Origin: Actinomyces respiraculi
GTDB taxonomy: Bacteria; Actinomycetota; Actinomycetes; Actinomycetales; Actinomycetaceae
Direction: 5' to 3'
DNA length: 64,000 nt
Assembly (NCBI RefSeq): GCF_014595995.2
Contig: NZ_CP063989.1
Span: 682,001 to 746,000, forward strand
The position numbers and the translations under genes are program-made. The notes beneath the pieces are model-generated. The model was given only the letters and a program-made list of their open reading frames with translations. It was not told where the DNA came from and ran no database searches. Of this stretch, positions 19,420-28,169 are shown piece by piece (position 1 is the first letter of the stretch; every line of letters starts with the position of its first letter).

Positions 19420-20546
19420 GAACCCTGCTCCTCCGAGATGACGAGAGGCGCCACCGCGTCGCGAACCCGTCCCGACAGGTCCGCGAAGGAGACGCGCTCG
19501 CCCAGCGCCGCGACAGCATCGGAGTTCTGGAGAGACACGACGAGGCCCGCACGGGGACGCAGACCATAGTTGTCCTCAATGGTCCTGGCGTGAGCGGACA
19601 GGGCCTCGAGAGAAGCGGTGAGGTAACCAGTGTCCTCGTTGGCGTGCACAGGCTTTTCGAAGGCTCCGACGAGGGAGATCGGCTGGTCGTCACGAACTGA
19701 GATGACGATGGCCTCCGGCAGGGTGTAGTTGGCGAAGGTGTTCTGCTTGCCGGTCGGCATGGACAGGCAAAAACCTTGAACAAAGACCTCCAGCGCGTGC
19801 AACGCTGCCTCACCACTGCCCAGGTTCTCCACCAGCATGTCCATGTTGACCGTGGCGTAGCGGTACATGGTCGCCGAGGAGAACTCGATGGTGCCCATCA
19901 TACCGGCGCCGGCATCCTCCTCCTCAGAGCGGTTCTTCTCATCGTCCACGGCGGTGAAGAAGTCGTACTCGTTATCCGCGGCGTGGGTGGAGATGGCATG
20001 CGCGACCTGGCAGGCCGCGTCAACGTTGAGGTCCGTGTCATCAGCGACCATCCGCCCGAAGAGGGCGATATCGACGGAGTTCGTCTCCTTGAAGACCTTC
20101 TTCACCGCCTTCGCGTCGAGTGCCTTGCCCTCACGGGACGAGGCAATAGCAAGGCCGGCCAGGCGGCTGACCTGACTGGTGGACAGGAACAGGAGGTAAC
20201 CGGACTCCAGCGGCGCGTCCTTCCTGCTGCGCGGGGCGGAGAGCTTGATCTTTGCCGCCTTGAAGACCTCTTCAGCTAGCCCCGCAGCGGAACCTGAGAG
20301 ATCCGGGGCCTGCTCAGCGATCCTGGTAGCAAGAGTCTCAACGACCCTCTTGGTTCGCACACCGACGTCGGAGGCGTCGAGCCGGTCGTTGAAGTACAGA
20401 CGGGTCGCACGCTTCCAGGACTGGCTGGACACACGCAGACGCCGTACACCGCCGTACAGGGCGGACTTGGGTGAGCCGGAGTCATCACGGTTGACGCACG
20501 AGGGCGGGACGGACTGGATGACGTGGATGTCGACGAAGGTGCTCAT
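19416..20546 (-). CDS. cas7e: Cas7e (CasC) Cascade backbone subunit
   Basis: A 376-residue Cas7; six copies form the crRNA-binding backbone in I-E Cascade. It opens MSTFVDIHVIQSVPPSCVNR with SGSPKSALYGGVRRLRVSSQ just after, the typical I-E Cas7 N-terminus. FCLSMPTGKQNTFANYTLPE and ISLVGAFEKPV mark the C-terminal half. ATG 20546 is chosen because the upstream continuation of the frame is only the out-of-frame cse2 gene. It lies 2 bases after the cse2 stop. Confidence 0.95.
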   Translation of the reverse strand: MSTFVDIHVIQSVPPSCVNRDDSGSPKSALYGGVRRLRVSSQSWKRATRLYFNDRLDASDVGVRTKRVVETLATRIAEQAPDLSGSAAGLAEEVFKAAKIKLSAPRSRKDAPLESGYLLFLSTSQVSRLAGLAIASSREGKALDAKAVKKVFKETNSVDIALFGRMVADDTDLNVDAACQVAHAISTHAADNEYDFFTAVDDEKNRSEEEDAGAGMMGTIEFSSATMYRYATVNMDMLVENLGSGEAALHALEVFVQGFCLSMPTGKQNTFANYTLPEAIVISVRDDQPISLVGAFEKPVHANEDTGYLTASLEALSAHARTIEDNYGLRPRAGLVVSLQNSDAVAALGERVSFADLSGRVRDAVAPLVISEEQGS

Positions 20547-20548
20547 GG

Positions 20549-21241
20549 TCAGTTCTCCGGGGTAGAAGGGGTTGGGATGGTGGTGCCGGGGGCGGATGTG
20601 GCGTCTGCGACGTTGGGCAGCCACGCGTACTGGCGCGACCACCGCAAGCGGATGTCTTTGGCACCGCCGGGGTGCTGGAAAGCGAGGAGATCGTCGGCGA
20701 GCATTGCGTGGTCCAGGGGAATGCCGTGCGCCCGCAGCTGGGAGACGAGTCCCCGCAGGTGGTAACGCAGCTCGGTGATGGTTGTGGAGGTTACGAGTGC
20801 GTTGAAGCGGGCGCGTGCCGAGGGGTTCTCGCTGTCTGGAGGACCGATAAGGTCCCGCGCAGCCTGCCCGAGCCCCTGGCCAGGGCGGAACATGGGGTCC
20901 GTCCGAGACTGCTGGTGAACTGCGTAAAGCGTCATCGCCGTGTGCGCGGCGATCTCTGCCCACGTCGGTGCGTCCCCCGCAGAGTCCGGGACGTCGACGC
21001 CAGTGAGTGACCAGACCTCGGGGAGCTCTCCGGGGTCTTTGCTGGCCGCCTTGCGCAGTGCGGCAACGTCAGCGCGGCCCTGGGACTCATTACGCAGGTA
21101 GCGGGTCTGCAGACCGCGTGGCCCCACGATTCGCGAGTCGATAAGGCGCCCGGTCTTGCCTAGCCTGCGGGTGCGTCGCCCGGGCGGATCGGAGGTTCCC
21201 TGGTGGTTCGGCGACATTGCTTCGGTGTCCGATGTGGTCAT
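20549..21241 (-). CDS. cse2: Cse2 (CasB) Cascade small subunit
   Basis: A 230-residue protein matching the alpha-helical Cse2/Cas11 small subunit that contacts the displaced DNA strand. The useful block is TWAEIAAHTAMTLYAVHQQS, then GLGQAARDLIG and RFNALVTSTTITELRYHLRG, followed by HAMLADDLLAFQHPGG. The N-terminal 35 residues are polar and not conserved. The start overlaps cse1 by 4 bases. It lies between cse1 and cas7e, the standard I-E order. Confidence 0.93.
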   Translation of the reverse strand: MTTSDTEAMSPNHQGTSDPPGRRTRRLGKTGRLIDSRIVGPRGLQTRYLRNESQGRADVAALRKAASKDPGELPEVWSLTGVDVPDSAGDAPTWAEIAAHTAMTLYAVHQQSRTDPMFRPGQGLGQAARDLIGPPDSENPSARARFNALVTSTTITELRYHLRGLVSQLRAHGIPLDHAMLADDLLAFQHPGGAKDIRLRWSRQYAWLPNVADATSAPGTTIPTPSTPEN

Positions 21242-22902
21242 GCGGACGTCCTTTCCCTGTCCTGGTCGGAGGTCGTGATGTGAGTCTGAGGCAGGATGTC
21301 GGCGAGCTTCCGGGTGAAGAAGAACAGTGCGCGGCTCACATCCATCCGGTCGCTTCCCTCACCACGACCGGCGAACGCAGTCTCCGGTGACTGGGAGGTC
21401 AGAGCGTCACACTGCTTATACGCCTCCTGGCGTAGAAGTACGCGCCACTCGTTGCGGGCACTCTCCGGATCCGCTTCGTCGAGGGAGGCGAGCCAGCGGG
21501 GGAACCTCTCATCGATGACCTGGTAGAAGGAGGCACTGGCGTGCTCCATGACCTTGTCCCGGTGTTGTTTTTCGCTACTGCCACCACGAGCACGGTCCAG
21601 GTTCGCCGCTAGGCTGCGGACGACGCGTGCGACCTGCTCGGTCTCCTCCATGGCGTCTTTGACCACCGTGACGAGGCGCTTGCTGCCGGGGTCGAGGAGG
21701 CCTACCGGCAGGGTCAGGACGTCGTCAACAAGCTCGGCAACAGTCGACTCGTTGTTCCCGTACTCGATTCCCGTCGCGTGCAGCGGCAGCAGCCCTGAGC
21801 GAGGCACCAGCCGACGGTCCATCAGACTCTCGTAGAAGGTGACGACACCAGGGGGGCGGTAGCGCGTTACCTCGCCCGCGTGCTTGACCCGTACGGAAGG
21901 ACTCAGCTGCGCGACCAGGGTGGGCAGGCCACGCCAGAAGGCGCGGTCTGTGGGCAGCTTGCGCGGCATGTACACGGTGGCCCCGTGCTTCTTCTTCGTC
22001 TGGGGCTCGGAGTAGCGCCAGGCGGTGCACGGCTCGACGAGGTACCTGTTCTGCGGCGTCGCCTTGTCCCCGTTGCCGAGGAAGAGCGACGTGACACCCG
22101 CGTCGTCGCCGTGGAGGAGAACCCGCCGGGTCTGCCATGTGTAGCAGGAGACCGGACCGGTCGGTTGTACCGAGGCTGACCCCGCGGGGCCGTCCGGCTC
22201 CCGCTCCCACGGGGCCAGGTCCACCATCGGGTCGACCTCGGTGAGCCCAGGGGTGACGGAGCAGACCACGGTGTTGAGCAGGAGCGTCCGCTCCAGGTCC
22301 TTGCCCGTCACTGTGATGACCCCGATCTGGCCGGTCCAGCCCGGGCCGATGGGGTAACCCTTGCCCCCCTGGACCTGTGGGGCGCCGACGGCGCCGGAAC
22401 GTATGCCGGAGGGGTCGAAGGCGTGGACGTGGACAAGCCACCGAGCAGCCTCGGCCCAGCTGACGGAGGCCAGGCCGTCGGCGATGCGAGTGGTGAAGAA
22501 GGGGCTGCCGTTGGGGACGTCGGCGATCAGGGACTCGAGGCCTGAGGTCTTTCCTGAGGCGGTGTGGATCCCCGCCACCTGGAAGAAAGGACGCTCAGGG
22601 GCGCGCAGGTCGAAGCGGTCGCGGAAGCGCTCCAGATAGTCGCAGGCGTCCGAGCCCAGGCGACCCGGAGCATCCCAGTACCCCCTCCACGTCGCCAGGT
22701 CCTCTGGGCCACCCATGGTCCGATGGCAGATCGCGAGGAGAAGCCGAAGGATAGCGACGTCCTGACTGGCGATCTCCCCGTGGATTCCCTCGATGTCCCC
22801 AGCCTCCCGGAACAGGGAGAGGAGGGAGACCTCGTCGGCCTCACCGTCCAGACGGGTCACCCTGATCCACGGCTCGTCGAGAAGATTGAAGTGCCGACTC
22901 AT
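21238..22902 (-). CDS. cse1: Cse1 (CasA/Cas8e) Cascade large subunit
   Basis: A 554-residue large subunit that reads the PAM and recruits Cas3. It opens FNLLDEPWIRV, the Cse1 signature, and continues with GDIEGIHGEIASQDVAILRL and LAICHRTMGGPEDL. YPIGPGWTGQIGVITVTGKD and the DPMVDLAPWERE block match the central region, and the C-terminal four-helix bundle includes YKQCDALTSQSPETAF. Its ATG overlaps the cas3 stop by 4 bases. Confidence 0.95.
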   Translation of the reverse strand: MSRHFNLLDEPWIRVTRLDGEADEVSLLSLFREAGDIEGIHGEIASQDVAILRLLLAICHRTMGGPEDLATWRGYWDAPGRLGSDACDYLERFRDRFDLRAPERPFFQVAGIHTASGKTSGLESLIADVPNGSPFFTTRIADGLASVSWAEAARWLVHVHAFDPSGIRSGAVGAPQVQGGKGYPIGPGWTGQIGVITVTGKDLERTLLLNTVVCSVTPGLTEVDPMVDLAPWEREPDGPAGSASVQPTGPVSCYTWQTRRVLLHGDDAGVTSLFLGNGDKATPQNRYLVEPCTAWRYSEPQTKKKHGATVYMPRKLPTDRAFWRGLPTLVAQLSPSVRVKHAGEVTRYRPPGVVTFYESLMDRRLVPRSGLLPLHATGIEYGNNESTVAELVDDVLTLPVGLLDPGSKRLVTVVKDAMEETEQVARVVRSLAANLDRARGGSSEKQHRDKVMEHASASFYQVIDERFPRWLASLDEADPESARNEWRVLLRQEAYKQCDALTSQSPETAFAGRGEGSDRMDVSRALFFFTRKLADILPQTHITTSDQDRERTSA

Positions 22903-25865
22903 GCTGATGGAACCTCCTTGAGGCCGGTGGATGAGGAGTACTCGAGAACGACGTCAGCGAGCTCGGCCCGGCCGTCCTCGAGGACGAGGAAGAGCTGGCC
23001 TGCGAGCTCGCGATCAGTTTGCCAGGCGGGTACGACATGAATCTCGAGCTGAGTGATGACCTTGTCGATGACACGAGGGTTGCTGAGCCGGGGAGGCAGA
23101 CGGACGGCGGACATCGCCATGGCTCGCACAACCTCTCGGTCCGGTACCCGGTCGTGGGGAACGATCACAGCCGGTGCCCCGGGGGCGTTGGGAAGCGTTC
23201 TCAGTTCCTCCTGCCCGCCGACGCGGCGGCGCTCAAGCAGGATGACCTCCAACGAGTCCTCGCCGTCGCGCACCTGAGCCCGGCCCTTATCCTCGCTGTC
23301 GGAGGCTGCCGTGTGCAGCCATCCCACGAGAGAGGTCTCGGTGCCCGCCGGTGGGGGCGCCTCGAGGAGGAACCCCCGTGCAGCGTCCTGCTTCTCCCGC
23401 GTCTTCTCCTCTGCGGCACGATGGGCGGAGTTGAGGGCCTCCTCCCACACCGTCGGGATGACTCCCTCGCTGCCGTACACGGCCTCGATGAGCCCGCGGA
23501 CGTCGTCGGGCGTGGTCACTGTGCGGCTGCCCGTGATCACCTGGTCGAGGGCAGCGGCGCTGCGCAGGAGGTCCTCCTCCCCGTAGATCGCCTTGGCGCC
23601 CGGTTCCAGGGACGGGTGAGTCGACTGCCGCGACGGCAGCCAGTCCACGTAGCAGACAGGCTCCTCCAACCGCACCGGCCGAGGACGCTCGTGACGGTGG
23701 AGGCGGCCCAGGCGCTGGATGACAAGGTCGATGGGGGCGAGGTCCGTGACCAGCAGGTCGAAGTCGATGTCGAGGGACTGCTCGACCACCTGGGTGGCGA
23801 CGACGACCGCCCGGTGCGGCCGCTGAGGACGGGAGCGGGGCGGTCCGAAGTGCCGCAGCAGATCCGCGTCCTTGGCCTGGCGGTCGGCGATGGTGAACCT
23901 CGCGTGGTTGAGGGTTACCTCCTCGCCGAATACCTCGCGCAGCTGCTCGTAGGTCTCCTGGGTCCGGCGCACCGTGTTGCGCACGATGAGCGCGCAACCG
24001 CCGTCGGCCAGCCGCTCCTGCAGCAACCGCAGCAGGTCATCCCTGCCCAGGCGCTCCAGCCGGACCGTGGAGCGGCGTCCCGACGAGGACGTGGGCAGGA
24101 CCTCGGTGCGTTCGCGGCCGGTGGTGACGAGGCAGGGAAAGGGTGTGTGAACCGGCTGAGGGGCTGGTGTCGTAGGGATGCTTTCTCCGGCGGCCAGTCG
24201 CAGCCCCCTGTGGTAGGCATCCACCATCGCTGAGCAGCGTGCCTCGGACAGCGTCGCCGACAGCAGGACGACGGGCACACCGTAGGCGGCGAGCCAGGTC
24301 AGCGCCCGGTCCAGGTAGACGTTCATGTACGTGGAGTAGGAGTGCACCTCGTCCACGATGACGACCTTGCGTGACAGCCCCAGGTGGCGCATGGCCAGGT
24401 GCGGGGAGCGCATCGCCCCGAACAGCAGGTGGTCAACGGTCGTCACCACGAAGTCGGAGAGCATGGACTTCTTCCGGCCGCTGAACCAGGCGAGGATCGC
24501 CACGTCGGCACGGTGGGAGGCCTCCTCGGTAGTCGTGCGGCGGAGGCGGGCCGCGTCCTCGTCCCGGCCGACGTCGCTCGGGCGCGGCAGTCCCGGGCCC
24601 TCCACGTCCCCGCCGTCCTCCCCGCCCAGGGCGCCGAGGAGCCGGTCATGGATCTCCCAGCCCCTGCGGCGCAGCCGCCCCGCCTCGGCGTTGAGACGGG
24701 CACGGCCGTGCTGGAGGTTGACGGCGAAGGCCGAGGGGGCGCCGTCGGAGGCGTAGGTGTCCTCGATCCTCCCGAGCCAGTTGAGGCTGCGGCGGAACAT
24801 CGCGTCGGTCGTCGCCTGGGTCGGCAGGGCGAAGAGCACGCCCGAGCGACCGGTCCTGGCGGCGAGGATCTCAGTAGCGAGCTTGGCAGCCTCGGTCTTG
24901 CCCCCACCTGTGGAGTCTTCGACGATGAGCAGCCCCGGCAGGTCCATTGTGCGGGCGGCCTCGACGGCGCGCCTTTGGACCTCGGTGGCGCGGGAGCCCT
25001 CGGGCAGGGCGAAGCGTGAGGTGAGCAGGTCATCGGCGTCGTCGCCGTCGTCACGGGGCCGCCACGGCGTCGGGATCTCCAGGCGGGTGATGGCCTGCGC
25101 GCACCGGTCAGCGTGGGCCGGCGCGGGGAGGAGTGCGAGACCGTCGTCGTCGAGGGGAAGCAGGTGGAAGTAGTCCTCGCAGGAGGCGATCCAGTCGGCG
25201 ACGATGACGAGGCCGGACAGCTCGACGAGGAAGGGCTGCGACCAGCGCCGCCGAGACCAGTGGGGCAGGAGGGGCTCGGCACCGGTCCGCTCGGTCACGA
25301 GGTCGAGCAGCTCGCCGCGGGTCTCCTCCCAGACGCCCTCACCGAGCAGGTGCTCACGGCCGTAGAGGTCCTTGAGTGCTCCGGTCGTCGGCGGGATGCC
25401 GTGGTGAGCGCCGACGACGGAAGCCAGCGCCTTGGCGGGCTCCATCCCCCAGCCGTGGCAGTCGAGGAGCCAGTCCTGCAGGACCTGCTGCCCCGCCAGG
25501 GCGTGCGGGGCCTTCAACCGTTCCTTGGGGTCGATTGTCGCGTGAGAGAGGCCGGCCTTCTTCATCTGGTCATCGAGGCCGGGTACCTGCACCGAGAAGG
25601 CCGGGGTGCACTTGCCGATGTCGTGGACGCCTGCGAGCCAGGACGCGAGGAGGCAGAACTCTTCCGTGGGGGACAGACCCGACTTGGAGCCGTCGAGCTC
25701 GCGCTCGATGAGGTCGCTGATGGTGGGTGCCAACCAGGTGCGGGCGAGGTGGTCGGCGACCGCCGCGGCGTCGAGCAGGTGCAGCCACAGTGGCAACCAC
25801 CGTCGCCGTTCCGGGTCGTAGCCGGACTTCGCCCAGACTGACACTGCCCGTCCGGACATGGACAT
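22899..25865 (-). CDS. cas3: Cas3 helicase-nuclease
   Basis: A 988-residue Cas3, the enzyme that unwinds and degrades DNA flagged by Cascade. The HD nuclease domain is N-terminal (LAGVHDIGKC with His81-Asp82; further His in VVGAHHG). The SF2 helicase has Walker A DSTGGGKTEAAKLA at about 318, the DEVH box at about 503 followed by SYSTYMNVYLDRA, SATL at about 540, and motif VI ERSLDID-like QVVEQSLDIDFDLL and QRLGRLHRHER. A GAAGGAGTCC ribosome binding site precedes ATG 25865; ATG 25859 is an alternative. It is the first gene of the cas operon. The 197 bases upstream up to 26062 contain no second gene. Confidence 0.96.
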   Translation of the reverse strand: MSMSGRAVSVWAKSGYDPERRRWLPLWLHLLDAAAVADHLARTWLAPTISDLIERELDGSKSGLSPTEEFCLLASWLAGVHDIGKCTPAFSVQVPGLDDQMKKAGLSHATIDPKERLKAPHALAGQQVLQDWLLDCHGWGMEPAKALASVVGAHHGIPPTTGALKDLYGREHLLGEGVWEETRGELLDLVTERTGAEPLLPHWSRRRWSQPFLVELSGLVIVADWIASCEDYFHLLPLDDDGLALLPAPAHADRCAQAITRLEIPTPWRPRDDGDDADDLLTSRFALPEGSRATEVQRRAVEAARTMDLPGLLIVEDSTGGGKTEAAKLATEILAARTGRSGVLFALPTQATTDAMFRRSLNWLGRIEDTYASDGAPSAFAVNLQHGRARLNAEAGRLRRRGWEIHDRLLGALGGEDGGDVEGPGLPRPSDVGRDEDAARLRRTTTEEASHRADVAILAWFSGRKKSMLSDFVVTTVDHLLFGAMRSPHLAMRHLGLSRKVVIVDEVHSYSTYMNVYLDRALTWLAAYGVPVVLLSATLSEARCSAMVDAYHRGLRLAAGESIPTTPAPQPVHTPFPCLVTTGRERTEVLPTSSSGRRSTVRLERLGRDDLLRLLQERLADGGCALIVRNTVRRTQETYEQLREVFGEEVTLNHARFTIADRQAKDADLLRHFGPPRSRPQRPHRAVVVATQVVEQSLDIDFDLLVTDLAPIDLVIQRLGRLHRHERPRPVRLEEPVCYVDWLPSRQSTHPSLEPGAKAIYGEEDLLRSAAALDQVITGSRTVTTPDDVRGLIEAVYGSEGVIPTVWEEALNSAHRAAEEKTREKQDAARGFLLEAPPPAGTETSLVGWLHTAASDSEDKGRAQVRDGEDSLEVILLERRRVGGQEELRTLPNAPGAPAVIVPHDRVPDREVVRAMAMSAVRLPPRLSNPRVIDKVITQLEIHVVPAWQTDRELAGQLFLVLEDGRAELADVVLEYSSSTGLKEVPSA

Positions 25866-26062
25866 GGGACTCCTTCATTGGAGGTGTGGGTGAGGCGATT
25901 ATGTCGTGGGAGGGGGAACCTGTGCGGGCGGTTGCACCAGTCTCGTCGTCTTGAACGGTGTTGTGACTCGTCTGGAACTCAGAGTGGGTGCAGGAGGCGC
26001 TTCGGCCGGATGGCCTGGAAGTGACTGCATGTGCTGTCAAGCCCCAGATGGCCGATAAGGGT

Positions 26063-26146
26063 TCAAGACTTCAGGATGCTCATCGCAAGCGTCGCCAGTG
26101 CCACGAGCGTTTGGATGAGCTGCAGGATCATCTCGGTAAGTTGCAT
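26063..26146 (-). CDS. 27-residue hydrophobic peptide, candidate CreT-type toxin
   Basis: ATG 26146 is preceded by GGAAGGAGGAG, one of the strongest ribosome binding sites in the window, a few bases upstream. The frame runs 27 codons to TGA 26063-26065. The peptide is almost entirely Leu, Ile, Met, Ala, Val, Thr and Gln, begins MQLTEMILQLIQTLV and ends SILKS, with just one acidic and one basic residue. It is predicted as a single amphipathic/hydrophobic helix, similar in size and character to type I toxins such as TisB. It is on the cas strand, 197 bases upstream of cas3, and its upstream region is matched by the spacer of the mini-CRISPR at 26303. Whether it is made and toxic is inference; the strong ribosome binding site and setting argue that it is. 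Confidence 0.6.
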   Translation of the reverse strand: MQLTEMILQLIQTLVALATLAMSILKS

Positions 26147-26202
26147 GTCTCCTCCTTCCTTGTCCTCGATTACTAGTCAGTGTGGAGTGCACGAGATATT
26201 GA

Positions 26203-26224
26203 AACGTGTGATGTCATGGTGTCG
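26203..26224. promoter_or_regulatory. Pseudo-target of the mini-CRISPR in the peptide/cas promoter region
   Basis: Bases 26206-26224 match the mini-array spacer (26332-26350) at 16 of 19 positions, after AAC at 26203-26205 in the PAM position. Mismatches are at spacer positions 6, 11 and 12. The site is 60-80 bases upstream of the peptide start codon; on the minus strand it contains TCGACA, a possible -35, followed by CAATAT as a weak -10. Cascade bound here should block transcription without cleavage. Confidence 0.6.
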
Positions 26225-26274
26225 ATAGCGTTGAACTGCGCATGATCGTAACGGTGATGGTGCGGCGCACGCAA

Positions 26275-26280
26275 TAGACT
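26275..26280 (+). promoter_or_regulatory. Possible -10 element for the mini-CRISPR RNA
   Basis: TAGACT fits the actinobacterial TANNNT -10 pattern and would start an RNA near 26287, some 16 bases before the first degenerate repeat. No good -35 is seen at the normal spacing. Confidence 0.3.
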
Positions 26281-26302
26281 TCAAGGGATCCGATTGGTAC
26301 GG

Positions 26303-26410
26303 CACCCCCTCGCGTCAGCGGGGATGACCCTGTGTGCTGTCGCGGTGTCGCGTCTACCCCGCGCGAGCGGGGAAGAAGACGGTGAGGGGGTGCACAAGCG
26401 CCCCCTCACC
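26303..26410 (+). ncRNA. Degenerate two-repeat mini-CRISPR RNA with terminal hairpin (candidate CreA/CreR)
   Basis: Two repeat-like units lie on the plus strand, opposite in polarity to the main array. The first (26303-26330) matches the array repeat at 22 of 28 positions without gaps, the second (26352-26379) at 20 of 28. Both keep the Cas6e hairpin: the second is a perfect CCCCGC/GCGGGG stem, and the first keeps all six pairs with one G-U wobble. Between them are 21 bases, shorter than the 33-base norm. A perfect 10-bp hairpin (GGTGAGGGGG / CCCCCTCACC, 26381-26410) follows at once and could end the RNA. Preservation of pairing rather than sequence suggests selection as an RNA, not random decay of an old array. 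Confidence 0.65.
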
Positions 26411-26492
26411 GGCAGGCGTGCCGGCCTGCGTTGCAACCATCCCTCCCCGGACGCCTCCAATACGTGTCGCACCCCTCCGCTACCCTGGCCCC

Positions 26493-28169
26493 GTGACCCC
26501 CGAAGAGCTCGCCAACGCGATCCGCACCGTCCTTCTCGCCGCCGTCGGCGACGGCACCCTCAACCTCCCCGTCGAGGAGGTGCCCCTGCCCAAGGTCGAG
26601 CGCCCGCGCTCGCGCGAGCACGGCGACTGGGCCACGAACGTGGCCATGCGGCTCGCCAAGAAGGCGGGCACCAACCCGCGCGCCCTGGCCGAGCTCCTGC
26701 ACCCCCGCCTGGCCGCTCTCGACGGCGTCGCCTCCGTCGAGGTCGCAGGTCCCGGCTTCCTCAACATCCGCCTCGACGCCGCCAGCGCCGGCGAGCTGGC
26801 CCGCACCATCGTCCAGGCCGGCGAGGCCTACGGGCGCAACGACTCCCTCGCGGGCCAGAGCGTCAACCTCGAGTACGTCTCCGCCAACCCCACCGGCCCG
26901 GTCCACCTCGGCGGCGCCCGCTGGGCCGCCGTCGGCGATTCCCTGGCCCGCATCCTCACCGCCTGCGGCGCCCGGGTCACCCGCGAGTACTACTTCAACG
27001 ACCACGGCACCCAGATCGACCGCTTCGCCCGGTCCCTGCTCGCCGCCGCCCGCGGCGAGGACACCCCCGAGGACGGCTACGGCGGCTCCTACATCGCCGA
27101 GATCGCCGCCACCGTCACCGCCGACGAGCTCGCGGCCTCCCGCCCCGCCCCGGCCGGGCTGCCCGACGACGAGGCCACCGAGGTCTTCCGCGCCCGCGGC
27201 GTCGACCTCATGTTCGACGCCGTCAAGGCCGAGCTGCACGCCTTCCGCTCCGACTTCGACACCTTCTTCCACGAGGACTCCCTGCACACCTCGGGCGCCG
27301 TCTCCCGCGCCATCGAGCGCCTGCGCGAACGCGGCATGATCGAGGAGCGTGACGGCGCCACCTGGCTGCGCACCACCGACTTCGGCGACGACAAGGACCG
27401 CGTCCTCATCAAGTCCGACGGCAATGCCGCCTACTTCGCCGCCGACGTCGCCTACTACCTGGACAAGCGCTCGCGCGGCGCCGACTGCGCCATCTACCTG
27501 CTGGGCGCGGACCACCACGGCTACATCGGCCGCATGATGGCCATGTGCGCCGCCTTCGGCGACGAGCCCGGCGTCAACATGCAGATCCTCATCGGCCAGC
27601 TCGTCAATCTCGTCAAGGACGGCGAGCCCGTGCGCATGTCCAAGCGCGCCGGCACCATCGTCACCCTGGAGGACCTGGTGGGCGCCGTCGGCGTCGACGC
27701 CGCCCGCTACTCGCTCGCCCGCGCCTCCATGGACTCGATGATCGACATCGACCTCGACCTGCTGTCCTCGGCCTCCAACGAGAACCCCGTCTACTACGTC
27801 CAGTACGCACACGCCCGCACCCGCAACGTCGCCCGCAACGCCGCCGAGCACGCTGTGAGCCGCGAGGCCGGCTTCGAGCCCGCCGCCCTCGACACCCCCG
27901 CCGACTCCGCGCTGCTGGCCGCCCTCGCCCGGTTCCCCGCCATCGTCGCCCAGGCGGCGAGCATGCGCGAGCAGCACCGGGTCGCCCGCTACCTCGAGGA
28001 GCTGGCCGGCGCCTACCACACCTGGTACGCCGCCACCCGCGTGACCCCGCGTGGCGACGACCCCGTCGACGCCGGTCACGTCGCCCGCCTGTGGCTCAAC
28101 GACGCCGTCTCCCAGGTGCTCGCCAACGGTCTGGCCCTGCTGGGCGTGAGCGCTCCGGAGCGCATGTGA
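26493..28169 (+). CDS. argS: Arginyl-tRNA synthetase
   Basis: A 558-residue class I aminoacyl-tRNA synthetase that charges tRNA-Arg. The HIGH-type motif appears as [20 protein letters not shown], the KMSKS region as [17 protein letters not shown], and the C-terminal DALR anticodon-binding domain contains [15 protein letters not shown] and [16 protein letters not shown] 26493 is chosen because the protein then begins [13 protein letters not shown], the usual N-terminal (Arg_tRNA_N) domain; the longer frame runs through the mini-CRISPR. It starts the housekeeping cluster and overlaps lysA. Confidence 0.97.
   Translation: MTPEELANAIRTVLLAAVGDGTLNLPVEEVPLPKVERPRSREHGDWATNVAMRLAKKAGTNPRALAELLHPRLAALDGVASVEVAGPGFLNIRLDAASAGELARTIVQAGEAYGRNDSLAGQSVNLEYVSANPTGPVHLGGARWAAVGDSLARILTACGARVTREYYFNDHGTQIDRFARSLLAAARGEDTPEDGYGGSYIAEIAATVTADELAASRPAPAGLPDDEATEVFRARGVDLMFDAVKAELHAFRSDFDTFFHEDSLHTSGAVSRAIERLRERGMIEERDGATWLRTTDFGDDKDRVLIKSDGNAAYFAADVAYYLDKRSRGADCAIYLLGADHHGYIGRMMAMCAAFGDEPGVNMQILIGQLVNLVKDGEPVRMSKRAGTIVTLEDLVGAVGVDAARYSLARASMDSMIDIDLDLLSSASNENPVYYVQYAHARTRNVARNAAEHAVSREAGFEPAALDTPADSALLAALARFPAIVAQAASMREQHRVARYLEELAGAYHTWYAATRVTPRGDDPVDAGHVARLWLNDAVSQVLANGLALLGVSAPERM

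Noticed and set aside
20547..20963. A 515-codon version of cas7e with an extended N-terminus
   Set aside because: The extension is cse2 read out of frame; Cas7e normally begins at the ATG at 20546.
26030..26038. TGTGCTGTC shared between the mini-CRISPR spacer and the gap between the peptide gene and cas3
   Set aside because: Nine bases only, the first three spacer positions mismatch and no good PAM; the 16/19 match at 26206-26224 is far better.
26334..26492. N-terminal extension of argS through the mini-CRISPR
   Set aside because: ArgS homology begins at GTG 26493 and the upstream codons are repeat hairpins.
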